Below are positions 1 to 11,219 of a DNA stretch of 64,000 bases, in pieces. The first letter of the stretch is position 1; each line of letters opens with the position of its first letter. The position numbers and the translations under genes are program-made. The notes under the pieces were generated by a model, which had not been told where the DNA came from, did not search any database, and saw nothing but the letters and a program-made list of their open reading frames with translations. The stretch comes from Pseudeuparius sepicola (Eukaryota > Arthropoda > Insecta > Coleoptera > Anthribidae): the NCBI GenBank assembly GCA_963920635.1, contig OY987303.1, positions 51,149,223-51,213,222 on the forward strand. Reading direction: 5' to 3'.

Positions 1-1690
1 ATCGGATAACACATGAATTTGCTACTAAACATTAATTTTGTTCGATTAGCAGCTAGAAATTTAAATTATTCGAAATCAGAGTTTAAAAATATTAAATTTT
101 TGAGTCCAACTTTCTGCCGGTCCCTGTATATAGTCTTTTTAAACCAAATCAAGCTATGAAAAGATGAATATTCTGCACGATGAACAAAGTTTGAAAAATT
201 CACAAGGAATATTAAACGTGCATAAACTCAAAATCTACCGCACCTGTTGTATCGACGAACAGAGAGAAAAGTCCGGCAAAATTGCCTGTCACTCCCATTT
301 AAAACCTCGGCCTTTCCGAGACCACCCAAACATAAAGGTTAGGCTTCTTCTTCTTCAAGCAGTCAACATATACCTAGTTTTAGGCCGTTGTTCTGATACA
401 TACCTCATTTGTTCAAAAATGTAAATTATATGAATTTGTTTAAAGATAAATTGGAAAGGCAAAGAAGCAAAGTACCTGTATATGAATAAACTATTGCAAA
501 TTTCGTAAATTCCAAGTAGCACATTCACTCCCCGTGTGTATGACTGGCTGCATAATGGTGATGGTAATTTGTTGGCAGTTAAAAATCAGCGGTATATAGG
601 AAGAGCCAGATGGTTATTACGGTTGTAACGGGACTTTGCATAAATTCCGTTACAAAACACAGGAGTCATTAATGAAGTTCGTTTCCTTTAATTCAACTAA
701 CACCCTGTATAAGAACCCTCATTTTCGGTATATAACGTTAAGATAAAAATAGACGTGGACAATAAACCCACCCCTATTATATTCCCGACTCTTATAACGT
801 CTAGTGCCCAAATTATAAAAATCCTGGCGTAAAACAGAAACTAATGTAGCATGCAAATCTCGTTTTATCCGAATAATATTTCTCGCCTTCTCGGGCTACT
901 TTATTGCCCTGGTAGCTATTAAACTTTTGGCCGTAAACTGCACCTGAACACCCTGTTTAGGAATTACCCATATTAAGTGTTTTAATACAAGAGCCAGTTT
1001 AGCGTAATTCAGCCAGCCTGACATACTGAAGCTTCGGAAGCGATTACGCTTCATTTAAAACCAATCAAGCATCCAAGCTATGAGACAATCCTAACCGCAT
1101 ATAAAATATAATTCGACAAATTTTTCTTTAGAAATAAACCGTTGCTTACACGTCAGTCTGTTTGTACCAACATATACATATACTGATCTGGCAATTTTAA
1201 AGGTGCCGTCTGGCGAAAGGTGTAAGAATATATCCATAATGAGAAGTCAGATAAGTAGAAAAGGGATAGTTATAAATGCGATGTTGCTACTACTTGAGAG
1301 CAATAAAATATTACAACTAGGGTAGGGAGAGGCACGAGCGAATGGGATGTGATTTAAATAAAATATTATAATCAGGGAATGAAGTAGTGGGAGGTGGTGG
1401 GGTGAACCACGGGCAAATTGAATGGTAGAGGTGACGCCACGCCTCCTCTGAGGGATCCCCCACCTAAGCGATTAATATGTAGAACTTATTTGCGGTTGGT
1501 GCCTGTCCACCGCGATGGGTTGAACCACTTCGATAGCGTTAGGAAGTAGTGACAACGTCACCTTTAGCACTGCCAGACCAGAATACTTACGTCATATAAT
1601 ATTATCCCTATAATTAGTAAATAAAAATATTTTCAGGTGCTTTCAATGGGGAACTTAAACGAAGTCTCCTACATCTCACCGCTACTAACT
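1..1690. other. AT-rich stretch, no gene recognised
   Basis: No family, splice structure or repeat was recognised. The longest frame (164-424, 86 codons, plus strand) has no recognisable domain and is of a length expected by chance. A purine-rich, locally GC-rich patch lies at about 1310-1450. Confidence 0.5.
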
Positions 1691-1732
1691 AATATCAATT
1701 GGAATAAATAACACCTAGCCGATGGAACCCGT

Positions 1733-1806
1733 ATCTCCGGTAGCTTAGTTGGTTAAGTGCCTACGGCTACAGTAGGAGTACCGGGTTCGAGTCCCGGGGG
1801 GAGTGC
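1733..1806 (+). pseudogene. tRNA-like Pol III unit (SINE head or tRNA pseudogene)
   Basis: A good A box (TAGCTTAGTTGG, 1741-1752) and a near-perfect B box (GGTTCGAGTCC, 1784-1794) stand at tRNA-like spacing. The T arm forms a five-base-pair stem, and a stem CCTAC/GTAGG sits in the anticodon-arm position. A T run beginning at 1808 could end Pol III transcription. The acceptor stem pairs over only about four bases and the putative anticodon loop lacks the usual T33, so this is not a normal tRNA. An inverted repeat, ATATCAATTG at 1693-1702 and CAATTGATAT at 1815-1824, brackets the unit. It is most likely a tRNA-derived SINE head or a decayed tRNA. Confidence 0.5.
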
Positions 1807-1824
1807 ATTTTTTTCAATTGATAT

Positions 1825-2839
1825 CCTTTACCTGACATGCCACTAAACATTTAGTATTAATATAATTTTCTATTTTTATATTTTCCTTTAAAAGTTTATC
1901 TAAAAATTCAGTTCCTTATTTCTTAAATATTTTAGAATATTTAAATATTATTATTATCATTATTTACTTTTTGATATTTGAAAGAATAATATCAAAATTT
2001 TTGTCTTCATTTTTTATTATACATTTTTGGTGATATATATTCTCTCTTGTTTTTTATACACTCCACCTTACATCAACATCTCAGCAAGAATGAGCTTTCG
2101 CTAAGAAAAGTGCAAGGCACATTGATAATGGTGGAGTCCCCAATACCAGGAAAACTTGAAGAAAACGAAGCAAAGAAGATCCTGCTAAGCCTGCTATTTA
2201 CTCGTACAACAAAAGCCTCAAAGGAGGATAGCATTTTTTTTGTAAAAATCACCAAAAATGCTACGAATTTAATAACATTTATTATGTTTTGAAATGATTT
2301 GAAGTTTTGAATAAATTTGTTAAAATCTTTGTGCGTGTTATTTCTTGGAAAAAGGTTAATCAAATAAAAGTGCTAACCTTTTGTGTGTTTGTTGTTACAG
2401 TACAAAGCGTTAGTAGGCAAAAATGGCAACCCAAATATTTTCCTCGTGTCGGTCGTCTCTATTAATACGAATATAATGCCATTGTCCTTTGAGGATTATA
2501 TGCATGATACTCCACAAACCTTCTCCCCGCTTTGAATTCATCAGGTGAGAGTATTGTTGAAACAGTTTTCAAAAAACAAATTACAACAAATACATTGTAA
2601 TGTCTTACAATTCTTAGGGCTCAATACAAAGTTGAGGTATAGGAATTTGAATTTAGTTACTAGTTTTTATATAAAACTTTATGCAAAATGTTTGGTGTGC
2701 TTCGTGGAAATACCAGCAATGGTTTGACAGCCTATTGTACTAAAGTGCAGCTTTTAATTGCATATCTTTTATTTACACTGATCAATTAATTTGTTTATTT
2801 AAACAGCTTAAATAGATGAAATGAAAGACTTCGCGAAAA
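1825..2839. other. AT-rich stretch, no gene recognised
   Basis: Contains an unrecognised 81-codon frame (2047-2292, plus) overlapped by a 96-codon frame on the other strand. Neither shows a domain. An acceptor-like TTGTTACAG ends at 2400 but no exon could be assigned. Confidence 0.4.
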
Positions 2840-3550
2840 GTCCTAATCCCCTTTATTTGGACCTCCGGGCATTACAGAATTACGCACACAACCCCAAATT
2901 GTGCCGGCACCCTCGATCCGAAGAGGGCATTAATTGATCTCGTAGCTCCCCCACGGGGCTTTTGGAGACTCTCCCCTCGGATGGGGTGGTGGGGAGGGAG
3001 GCCTGGGAGAAATCAGATGTGCCTTTTGTGTCGGAAGTGTATCTTTCCTTCAGGGCGGCCTTTGTTGGAGGTTGAGCTGCACTTTTTTGTTGTTGGAGTG
3101 GGGGTGTATTCTAGTACCCAACCATGCGGTTTGGGACATTTTTGAAACGCACTCTCTTATTCCAGAGACCGTGTCTATAGTCAGTAAGTGTCAGACTGTA
3201 GCATTGCCCAACACACAGGCCTATATAGTCAAGATTACCAATGCTTGGATGAGAATTACCTCTACAGGGTCGATCGCGAAGCCCAGAATCGGAAAAATGG
3301 TCCAAACGGCCGAACGGCTTTTCCGATCGGGGCGCCCTTCAATAGGTCTGGGGTCCGTACGCATGCGCCGTCCTACGCGAAATTTCGACTCGAAATATCG
3401 AAAACTGCGCCCTATAGAGGTCGGGGAAGTGGTGGGAAAGTGGTTTTAGACGTACACACATACACACACACACACACACACACATACATACGGACAGCAG
3501 CGGGAGCGACTATAAACACCTAGGAGGTCCGACAGGGCAAGACTAGGCGT
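2840..3550. other. GC-richer segment with CA microsatellite
   Basis: This block is clearly more GC-rich than its surroundings, so its open frames (for example 3072-3449, 125 codons, plus) are expected to be long by composition alone. They show no recognised domain. A (CA)n microsatellite runs from about 3454 to 3488. The segment may be part of an unrecognised element. Confidence 0.4.
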
Positions 3551-4433
3551 TTATAACAAGACACTAAAAACAACCTGAATATTAAGAATTGAGGTGTAGA
3601 TTGTTTTGTTAGGTAAGTAGGTGTAAGACATTATTTGCTACATTTGGATTTATAGTGTAGGCAAGTTAGACTTTTTAGAAGAAAAAATTTATAAAGTTTT
3701 GAAATTTTACGAATACCGAATACAGATCCGAAGAGTTCCCACCCCCCCGGGGGGAGCTTCATCCCCTTTTGCCCAAAAAACCACCCCCCAAACGTGACCT
3801 TGGCGGTGTTTCCTGCGTTTTGCACGACAGCCGTAACTCTGATGAGAAAAAGTTACAGGACTTTTTAAATTCTCCATTAAATTCTCCACAAAAATGGTCA
3901 TATAATTTTTTTGCGTATCTCCCACCCAACTCGAATAAATGACTTTGGAAAATATGCATAGTTTTCAGCGGGAACAAAAAATAAGCCTTGCGCCGTCTTT
4001 TGCGTCGGTTATCTCGAAAAGTAGTAGCGTGAGCAAAAAATGTATAGAAGCAAAATTGTAGAGCAGTTCTTTCTCTACAAGATTAATATTGGATAAAATA
4101 TTTTTGAGAAAGTATTAGTGGACATATGATGATTTTTTATAGCTGTGTATTCTGTACTTTGAACGTGTTTCCACACCACCCATCAGGTAACGCTCTCGGT
4201 GCGTTTTTTTTAAGTGGTTTCTCCTATAGGCCTATTCCACTAATGAAATATAAATATTTAATCAATTGCCTCTGCAAAATGGTCCTGCTCGATGGAATTT
4301 AAACAACTCTGCCCATGACAATGAGAACACGTTGTAGAGCAGTGCAAACCAATCTTTGCACCTGTAAATGCTTTCCACAGCCCTTTTTACAGCCGCAAGA
4401 TATGAGTTGCAGAATTGAGGCTGGAGCTGGTGC
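3551..4433. other. No gene recognised
   Basis: Unassigned AT-rich DNA with a C/G homopolymer-rich patch at 3738-3790. Overlapping 64-72 codon frames on the minus strand at 3631-3977 have no recognisable domain. Confidence 0.4.
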
Positions 4434-4934
4434 TTAAGTAGTGAGCACTGGCATTAGAATGTTGTTAGTTTTTCTACAGCCCCATTCAGTTGCTCTCAAA
4501 TTTCTTCCTTTCCACAAATGAATTTGATGAAAAACGCGATAGGAATGTTGTCTTACTGCATCAGATGTAGGTGGTAGTCTGAACAAAATGACTGCGTTAC
4601 TCGACTGGCCAACTAGCTTATTAAATAAAATAAAGCTATAATGGTCGGGGTGCCTTATATAGAGCAAGCGTAAATTTCTTCCCAGCTCTTGAAATGTCAT
4701 CTTTTCCTATGAAGGATTATTGAATACGGCGACCACTTCTTGTAAATCCTTTCTTGTATTTATTAAGCTTCCGGTCTTTGATTTTCCTTTGCCAAAGAAA
4801 GCAGACGTGGTGTCGCAGCCATTAAACGCAAGAGCAAATAAAATATTATCTTTGCAATATTTTAAAACTGTCGAGTTTTGTAAGTCCTGGGAACTATACA
4901 CCCTTTCCTTAATATTTCCTTGGGTGTCTCTCAA
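4434..4934 (-). pseudogene. GCDTTS-domain protein relic, copy 1
   Basis: The minus strand encodes a fragment of an arthropod multi-copy protein family recognised by a conserved block of the form FAhAFsGCDTTSAffGKGK. Here it reads LFALAFNGCDTTSAFFGKGK. Two frames are needed: about 4707-4934 for the GCDTTS block and 4434-4700 for the downstream part with LPPTSDAVRQHSYRVF and a WGC motif. The break lies near 4700-4707, where the sibling copy reads through. No start or upstream domain is present, so this is a fragment. Function is unknown; the family usually occurs in repeat-like copies. Confidence 0.6.
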
Positions 4935-5318
4935 AAAGCGAATGTCTTTCCTTGAGCGATAGTTGGGTGTATAGTTCTCAGGGTGTATAGTTCCCAGGAC
5001 TTACAAAACTCGACAGTTTTAAAATATTGCAAAGATAATATTTTATTTGCTCATATGCGTTTAGTGCGGCTGCGCCACCATGTCTGCTTTCTTTGGCAAA
5101 GGAAAATCACAGACCGTATGCCTAATAAATACAAGAAAGGATTTACAAGAAGTGGTCGCCGTATTCAATAATCCTTCATTGGCAAAAGATGACAGTGCAA
5201 GAGCTGGGGAGAAATTTACGCTTGCTCTATATAAGGCACCTAGACAAGAGACATTTTTAAACCATTGTCACTTTATTTTATTTAATAAGCTGGTTGGCCA
5301 GTCGAGTAATGCAGTCAC
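4594..5318. repeat. Inverted duplication of the GCDTTS segment
   Basis: About 315 bp on each side (4594-4908 and about 4992-5318) are inverted copies around an 85-bp spacer. The spacer itself carries GTGTATAGTTC twice. The two arms diverge by substitutions and indels, so the inversion is not recent. Confidence 0.75.
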
Positions 5319-5321
5319 TTA
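4983..5321 (+). pseudogene. GCDTTS-domain protein relic, copy 2
   Basis: This is the inverted sibling of the relic at 4434-4934. It shares the leader SSQDLQNSTVLKYCKDNILF and continues AFFGKGK through INTRKDLQEVVAVFNNPS to QSSNAV before a stop at 5320. The GCDTTS block is destroyed: a frameshift falls just before it, and D and T are replaced (GCATMS). It keeps the stretch between the two halves that is frameshifted in the other copy. It ends earlier than copy 1, before the LPPTS block. Confidence 0.55.
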
Positions 5322-5649
5322 ATAATTTATGTTAAATTTTAAATTTATGAATAAATTTTTTTATGAATATAGTATTATTATATGCGTACCGATACAAGAA
5401 AAGTGCGTTTTTTTAAATGACGCTATCAAAAATAGTGGTTGACATTTAAAAAAAAATTAGATGACGTCATAGCTTAGTTAGAAATGACGTCACAAGAACG
5501 ACAAATTTATATCAAAATATGCGCCTTTCAAAATTATATTTTGGACGTGTGGAAGCGTTTTTTAATCGCACAGTACAACATTTTACCGAATTTATTCCAA
5601 CCTTATGTGCTCACTGTATATTATCTACCTATCTATTAATAGAAAGAGA
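5322..5649. other. No gene recognised
   Basis: AT-rich spacer; two TGACGTCA-like strings near 5462 and 5485 are the only notable words. Confidence 0.4.
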
Positions 5650-6229
5650 AAACTGTTCTTGATTATGGTCAGATTGAAGTCTAAGTACAGATTAAAAACT
5701 GCCTAATTATTATCTAACTTCAGAGGTAAATTTGACGAAAGCCGTAAAGCCCATATTACCTATTTTAACTTAAAAAATCACAATAGATCTTCTTTAATAG
5801 CGGCTGTATTTATATATCAATGAAGTACAATAACGGGTATTTCAGCCAAAATTATATATTATTTATTCTTTACAATGAACCAAGCTTTCGGCCATATTTT
5901 TGGCCTTCGTTAGGGCTAAAATAGTGTTAGGTAAAATATATTATTGAGTAAGAATTATTTGTATACTTACTATTGAGATGAATATTAAAAAGTTATGGTT
6001 CTAATGGATATAAACTTCCAAAAGTGGAATAAAGTGTTATGTAAATATTTTTGTTGTTGTCTACTGAAAATTTTGTAATAAATTGTAAAGAATAAATAAT
6101 ATATAATTTTGGCTGAAATACCCGTTATTGTACTTCATTAAAAAAATACTTTCAGTTAATTTTTCATTTTGGTTCGGTTAAAATAAATTTCTGACTAGTT
6201 GGGTAACATTATTTTGAATGTTTGTTGGG
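5650..6229 (+). repeat. Partial copy of the CCCAACAAACA element (third copy)
   Basis: Similar to 9440-9720 and, inverted, to 60553-60860. The shared landmarks are CTAATTATTA, GGTAAATTT.AC.AAAGCC, GACTAGTTGGGTA and the terminus TGTTTGTTGGG at 6219-6229. Only this end of the element is present. It is split by the MITE at 5819-6139. Confidence 0.7.
5819..6139. mobile_element. 321-bp MITE with 58-bp perfect inverted repeats
   Basis: The arms 5819-5876 and 6082-6139 are identical inverted repeats beginning AATGAAGTACAATAACGGGT. The interior is non-coding. It lies inside the partial element copy at 5650-6229, so it inserted after that copy. A target duplication is not clear and the superfamily is unassigned. 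Confidence 0.85.
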
Positions 6230-6518
6230 TGACTAATAGCAGCAAAGTTCGACGCTGATGACAGGTGTTGTTCTTTACTATTTTTTAATGTAAATGTACT
6301 ATGAAAGTGTTGTAATTAATGGAATTCCAAAAAGATCAATTCTTTAAATATAATAATATATTATGATACGTTTTTGGAAAATACTATTACGAAAGTTTTT
6401 TCCCACAAACTTTGCAAAATAACTCATTCCAGCCCTCGTAACGAAGCACCTCGTTGGGTTTAGCTTTAATTAGTTTTACGAGACTTGCAAACTGAACAAT
6501 AAGCACAATTCGCTTACT

Positions 6519-6829
6519 ATGTCTAATTACAAAACTTCCGACGCTACGTGGAGCATTTTCCCGAATAAGTTAATAAAAAATCCGGTTTTAAAGGCCGATA
6601 AATCTTCCGAAGGTGGGCCGCGAACTTTCCCCGATGCTGACGCTTCGAGTAAGTTTCGGTTTTTTGAATAACATCTTTTTGATATATAGGCCAGAAATAA
6701 ACACTGTAAATTCCGCCGAACCGAATTTCTTACTCAGCGATGAAATATGTTCTGAAGCGGCAAGCTTATTGCTTCGCGTTTTTTTCTCAGTAATATATAG
6801 CTATACGGATCATTATTTGAGTCGTTTAT
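6519..6829 (+). CDS. Possible two-exon fragment, unrecognised
   Basis: An ATG at 6519 opens a 43-codon hydrophilic frame that reaches a consensus donor, GTAAGT, at 6649. An acceptor (ATATATAG, about 6688) is followed by a frame containing INTVNSAEPNFLLSDEICSE that ends near a CAG/GTAATA donor-like site at about 6790. The codon mix looks less random than neighbouring DNA, but no domain is recognised and the exon phases are uncertain. This is a weak call. Confidence 0.2.
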
Positions 6830-7271
6830 CAGTATTTATTATCTCTATATAGGAAACTGGAAGATCATCACAACAAACAATCAAGTTGACCAATGTTGAC
6901 CAATGTTGACCATCTGGGACAGCATAAAAACGCTTGGGCGGCGTTTGCTTTGTAAAACAACACCGAGGTTTAGGTGGCGCCAAGCCCTTAATAATATTAT
7001 ACAAATTTTAGTTAAATGCTCTAAAAAATAATAAAATAAACTTTAAAATAATTCAAACCAAAGCAAACCAATAATTTTGCTTCACACGAAACAACACCAC
7101 ACAAAAATCTATACACAAAACCAAAATCCTTAAAATAAAGCGCAATCCTTATTTCCGTGCACGGCACTGGTTATACTGGCCTAACTGGCCTACGTCGACA
7201 CCTGGTCCGTGCAAAACGCCGACTAATCAAATCGCTACGCTCGCTTTCTTATTGCCTCCTTGACTAGGTCG
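6830..7271. other. No gene; single arm related to foldback at 42 kb
   Basis: The segment at about 7013-7075 (TAAACTTTAAAATAATTCAA followed by ACCAAAGCAAACC) resembles one arm of the foldback at 42345-42720. The rest is unassigned. GTTGACCAAT is repeated at 6885-6910. Confidence 0.4.
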
Positions 7272-7905
7272 ACGTCGACCGCATAAAAACCTTTGAATTT
7301 TATACCAGTGATTTCTGCTGATAAGTCTGGTATTTCTACCAGTAGCAGAGCGTGGTAAATGCTATGAAATAGAAAGCGCCCCGTGTATCACTTTGTTCCA
7401 AGTGAGATTATTTATATTTGACCAGGGTAGCTCGAGAACAGGCTATTCGGCAATAAAATATGAGACGAAACACTTTTTGAACCATATTAAACCGAACCTG
7501 GTATTAGTAGAAAAAAAAGATGAAGGAGACAGAGAAGATAATATTGTAGTAAAAACAAGTGACTGCATGCTCGCCTAATATAATCTCACCAATACTTGCA
7601 TGAGTTACACTGTTCGACGGCTGGCCACTTGTGCAGCAAAATGCGATGGATAGTCGTGCGATAATTTCTCAGATCTTGGGATATACTTGCGTAAATAGTT
7701 ATAATCGATATGGCTCTTTAGAGAGCTATTGACAAAATTATATGGCGCATTAACCTCTACATTGGGTTTGACGATAACCTTAAAAAAACTTAAAAGTGAA
7801 ATATTATGTTGCTTGTAGAATATGTACACTTTTGAAAAGTGCGTGGCGCTTATGTCCTGTTTTTTTTTTGTGACGCCAATTAGGGTTTTTTATGCTGTTT
7901 CAAGT
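7272..7905 (+). repeat. Dispersed repeat, copy 1
   Basis: Inverted relative to a homologous segment at about 53680-54235. Shared landmarks: GTAGCAGAGCGTGGTAAA, GGTAGCTCGAGAACAGGCT, GCGAGCATGCAGTC-like words on opposite strands, and a block whose minus-strand translation contains VKPNVEVNAPYNFVNSSLKS and SEKLSHDYPSHFAAQV. The ends are GCATAAAAACC and GGTTTTTTATGC. The conserved minus-strand frame (7605-7829) may be a TE-protein relic, but no domain was recognised. Confidence 0.65.
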
Positions 7906-8497
7906 GACTTTAGTAATACTATAAAATATTACCAATTTTTTCCTTTAGAAAATAGTTTAAAGTTTGAAAAACCTAAGACCTAAACACTAAAACTTCTAAT
8001 TTCTAACCTAATTAAATTCTAAATAAAGGCTCAACTTATACAAAACTTTATTTGGCCCTAATTTAGTTTATTATTACCTACAATCAGGCTATGCAGACAA
8101 GATTTTTGTCAATTTTTGATCAATATTTACTTATTTTTAACTTTATAGATGCCTTTATATTCTGAAGACAATTTAAGAAATGCTGAAGGTTATAAAGAAG
8201 TAAATTTTGTCTCAATATTTGTCCCTGTAGGTATTAGGTCAAAAATAGATTAGATAGTTAAGTAACTTAATCGCTATATTCGACATGTTATATCCCTATA
8301 GGTTTTTAGATTTATACAGTAACAACAAATACTCTGAAGTTAAAAAAACTAGTTTTTTGGACTTGAACGTAAGAAGAAATTAAAGAAGGTCAACATTTCT
8401 TATAAAAATTACCATGAAGCAAAATTATCCCAAAACAGTTTGTAAAGATTGAATTGTAGCTTGTTTTGCATTATTTTCTATAAAGTATTGTAGGAAG

Positions 8498-8646
8498 ATG
8501 CCTAAACAACACAAGGCTTTTCGTCATTCCTCTTCATTTTATTATTTGAAAACGGCGAGATCGATAAGTCTGAACAAATAGTAGAAGAAATTGATGAATC
8601 TCTCCATGGGCAGCTTGAAAGGAAAAAGTCTTATATTTATAAATGA
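8498..8646 (+). pseudogene. Small exon of the CCCAACAAACA element, copy A
   Basis: ATG at 8498 follows an acceptor-like TTGTAG and reads MPKQHKAF before the frame must shift. The second part, FENGEIDKS, EEIDESLHGQLERKKS and then a stop at 8646, aligns with the open frame in the copy at 61907-62122. Copy A lacks about 96 bp that copy B has. The predicted peptide is short, with a basic start and an acidic end. No domain is recognised. Confidence 0.4.
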
Positions 8647-8817
8647 ATGGATACCTATTCTTGATATTTATCCAAGAATCTCGTAAAATACCTAAAAATA
8701 TTAGCTACTATTAAATGCTTTATATCTCCATCACCTATTATTTTCTTAACCTCGTGTTTATCTGGCAACGTTGTCAACTAAAGGTGTTGTAAAATATGCA
8801 TGCTCAAACAAAGCAGT

Positions 8818-8942
8818 AGGTCTGTTTCAGCCCAACGAAACAGCGGTCAGGAGCATGCGCGGTTTTTCTTCGGAACGGCAAAATGAAACAGCGCATGCTC
8901 CTGGCAGTTTCAAGCTGGTTTCAAATTTTGCCGAAACATACC
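8818..8942. mobile_element. 125-bp hairpin inside copy A
   Basis: Ends GGTCTGTTTC and GAAACA.ACC are inverted repeats around two inverted GCGCATGC-containing stems. The same hairpin occurs at the matching place in copy B (61617-61741). It therefore either predates the duplication of the larger element or belongs to it. Confidence 0.65.
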
Positions 8943-9720
8943 TAATAATTACCTTATTTATTATACCTTTATTACCAAAAATAACCCTAATTGTGTCTTT
9001 AACTTGTTGGTCGAGTTATCTTTTAATAAAGAATGGTCAAACTTCTTTGTTATATTTTCCCTGATTTAAGAAATTATTACTTCAATGTCTAAAAATGCGT
9101 AAAATGGAAACTCAGGGTTACGAATTTATTTGCCATCAAACAACGATGTCCTTCATCTTGAAATCAAAATGATTAAAAGTTTATCTATGCAATTATGTTT
9201 CAAAATATGAAAATGCCACACTTTGGGATACAAAAAAAACTGCTTAAAGGTTTGTTTAGCATGTTTTCTTGTCCCGTTCGAATTTTGTTAATAAACATTT
9301 TTGAATGTGAGATTTTTTTTTGTAAATACACAATATAAGGCGCACGAGTTTTTCCGAAGTATTTCACCTATAATACTATCTATTTTTGCACAGATAACAA
9401 AATCCAATCACCTTTAATAATTCCGTACCTCTCCGCATATCTATTAGTTAGATATAGGTTAGATAGGGTCAAAGGAAGACACGACATTTATTGCCATTTA
9501 TAGACATATACATTACCTAATTATTAGCTAATTTTTAGTACTTCAATGGTAAATTTTACTAAAGCCCATAAAGTTATATTACCTTAAAAATTACTTCCAG
9601 TTCATTCCCCACTTTCCCCTTTTTTTACCTTATTAAGAGGTAACCTGGTTTGGTCAAAATAAATTTATGACTAGTTGGGTAGTAAAAATTAGGTAATTTT
9701 AACTTTGAACGTTTGTTGGG

Positions 9721-10770
9721 ATACAAAACTTAGAAAGGCAACGTCTACTGAGTTACTACAAAGTTATATGAACCACAGCGGACTCTAGGAAAGCCCTAAA
9801 GTTGAGAAAGCTGACAGCATGGCTTGCGGGTCTGCGCGGCGTGGCCTGTCACTCCCTGTCAGTTGATTTTACAAGAAATTTACCAGAATTAATTTGTCTA
9901 GTGCGGGTAGTGCTATCGTCGCCAGTTTGCTACGACGAGGCAGTGTGTCTCTGGGTGGAAACAGACAGCCCGAAGTGCTGGCGACAGCTTTTTTTATAAA
10001 TTTGTTTTGTTTGTGAAGAAATGAAACATTTCTCTAAAAGTTCGAAGTGAAGAATCGTTCCTTTACAATTTTCAAGCCTCAAGATGCCTAGAACCGTCGA
10101 GGGAAGCTAGAACTTAGTTATATACCTGGCTGTAAGTCAAATCGTAATAATAACTTTAAGTATCTAGGTTTTCTTTGCTTGACGACAAGCGGTCAAATTG
10201 TATTCGTTTTGGGCTTTCCAAAGGACGGAAATTTAAGAATACAACGATTAGGGGCCAATTGCATAGACTAACCAAATTACCCTCTAAAATTAAAGGAGCT
10301 TTCTAGCTTTCTATCAATCCAACCATTGTTTAGTATTGTTGCAAAAGTTTCTTTACCTAATGTTAATGTCAAAAGATAATTTAGTTGAATGTATTATGAA
10401 ATTTAACTACCATTTCAATCAGAAGAGATTATTCTCCTTCACAACATGTTGTTCTCTGTTCGCTTGTTGTTTGTATTTTTATGAAAATTTAAAAATAAGG
10501 GTAAGATAGGTAATCGTCATTTGTCTGATGGCGCACTTTGCGAAAAGTTCTCCCAAAAATTCGACTTACAACAAAATGTAGTCCCCTCTATTTGCCCAAA
10601 TTTACCATATTATTTGTCGAAAATATTTCTATCCACACCAGGAATCGTACTTATTATAAATACTTATACTTTTGTGTATATTTTGTTACTTGTTACTGCT
10701 TTTATTGTCTGTTAAACAAACGTACCTACCTACCTACTTATAGGTACCCAATTATTGAAACACGGTTCAC
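9721..10770. other. No gene recognised
   Basis: A GC-richer patch at 9800-9995 gives a 65-codon frame without a recognisable domain. The rest is AT-rich. A CCTACCTACCTACTTATAGG run lies near 10725. Confidence 0.4.
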
Positions 10771-10927
10771 AGATGTATCTAATTATAATTAAAAAGAGGG
10801 TTAAACATTTATTAGACAATATAAATTAAGGCAAAGTGCGGACTGCTCTATACTTCATAGACCCGTTGAACCGTCCCGCTGCGATGTTGCCACATGTTTG
10901 CACAGGGCTTGTAAGCTTGAGAAGGTT
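10771..10927 (+). repeat. Direct repeat, copy 1 (pair at 12064)
   Basis: About 157 bp, matching 12064-12226 at high identity. Both contain GCATAGACCCGTTGAACCGT-like sequence and CTTGCACAGGGCTTG. The two copies are about 1.29 kb apart in the same orientation. Confidence 0.8.
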
Positions 10928-10943
10928 GTGACTCTGCTCTACG

Positions 10944-11219
10944 TCAACAATCAACTTCACGAATTTCTTGGTAACAAGTTAAGCGGTAGGGCTGTAGGTG
11001 TACATCTTTTTTAAAAATATTATGGTAGGTACCAACAGATACACCAGATAGCTTCGACAAAACTTGCACAAATGTTTTGGAAGCGTCGTCCATAACTTGG
11101 CGGAAATTTTTCATGAGCCCCTCCATTTGCACTCCCAAGTCACTTTCCTTCTTTCGTTCCACTGTGGTTGCACACTCCCTGATTCCAAAAACATCGGAAG
11201 AGTATGACGAAGAGAACAC
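10944..11219 (-). pseudogene. Mariner-type transposase fragment (N-terminal HTH part)
   Basis: The minus-strand frame contains DDASKTFVQVLSKLSGVSVG followed by TYHNIFKKDVHLQPYRLTCY and QEI. This matches the DNA-binding region of insect mariner/IS630-type transposases, in which a helix-turn-helix (SGVS.GT.H.I) is followed by KKDLhLhPYR...QEL. It stops soon after QEIREVDC. The catalytic domain is absent from this place. Confidence 0.55.

Larger units (their letters stand above)
7906..9720 (+). mobile_element. CCCAACAAACA element, copy A (5' end missing)
   Basis: Inverted relative to the full copy at 60553-62859 and matching it along its length: polyA-rich blocks, GGTTACTGT/TTTTAG blocks, a 125-bp hairpin and the terminus GTTTGTTGGG at 9711-9720. 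The opposite terminus is missing: similarity begins at about 7906, exactly where the dispersed repeat at 7272 ends. It contains a short exon-like frame at 8498-8646. Confidence 0.75.

Noticed and set aside
164..424. 86-codon frame near the window start
   Set aside because: No domain, no conservation visible within the window, and a length compatible with chance.
1733..1806. Functional tRNA gene
   Set aside because: A and B boxes are good, but the acceptor stem is mostly unpaired and the anticodon loop is abnormal.
3072..3449. 125-codon frame as a gene
   Set aside because: It lies in a GC-richer segment, overlaps other frames, and shows no domain or splice signals; it ends at a microsatellite.
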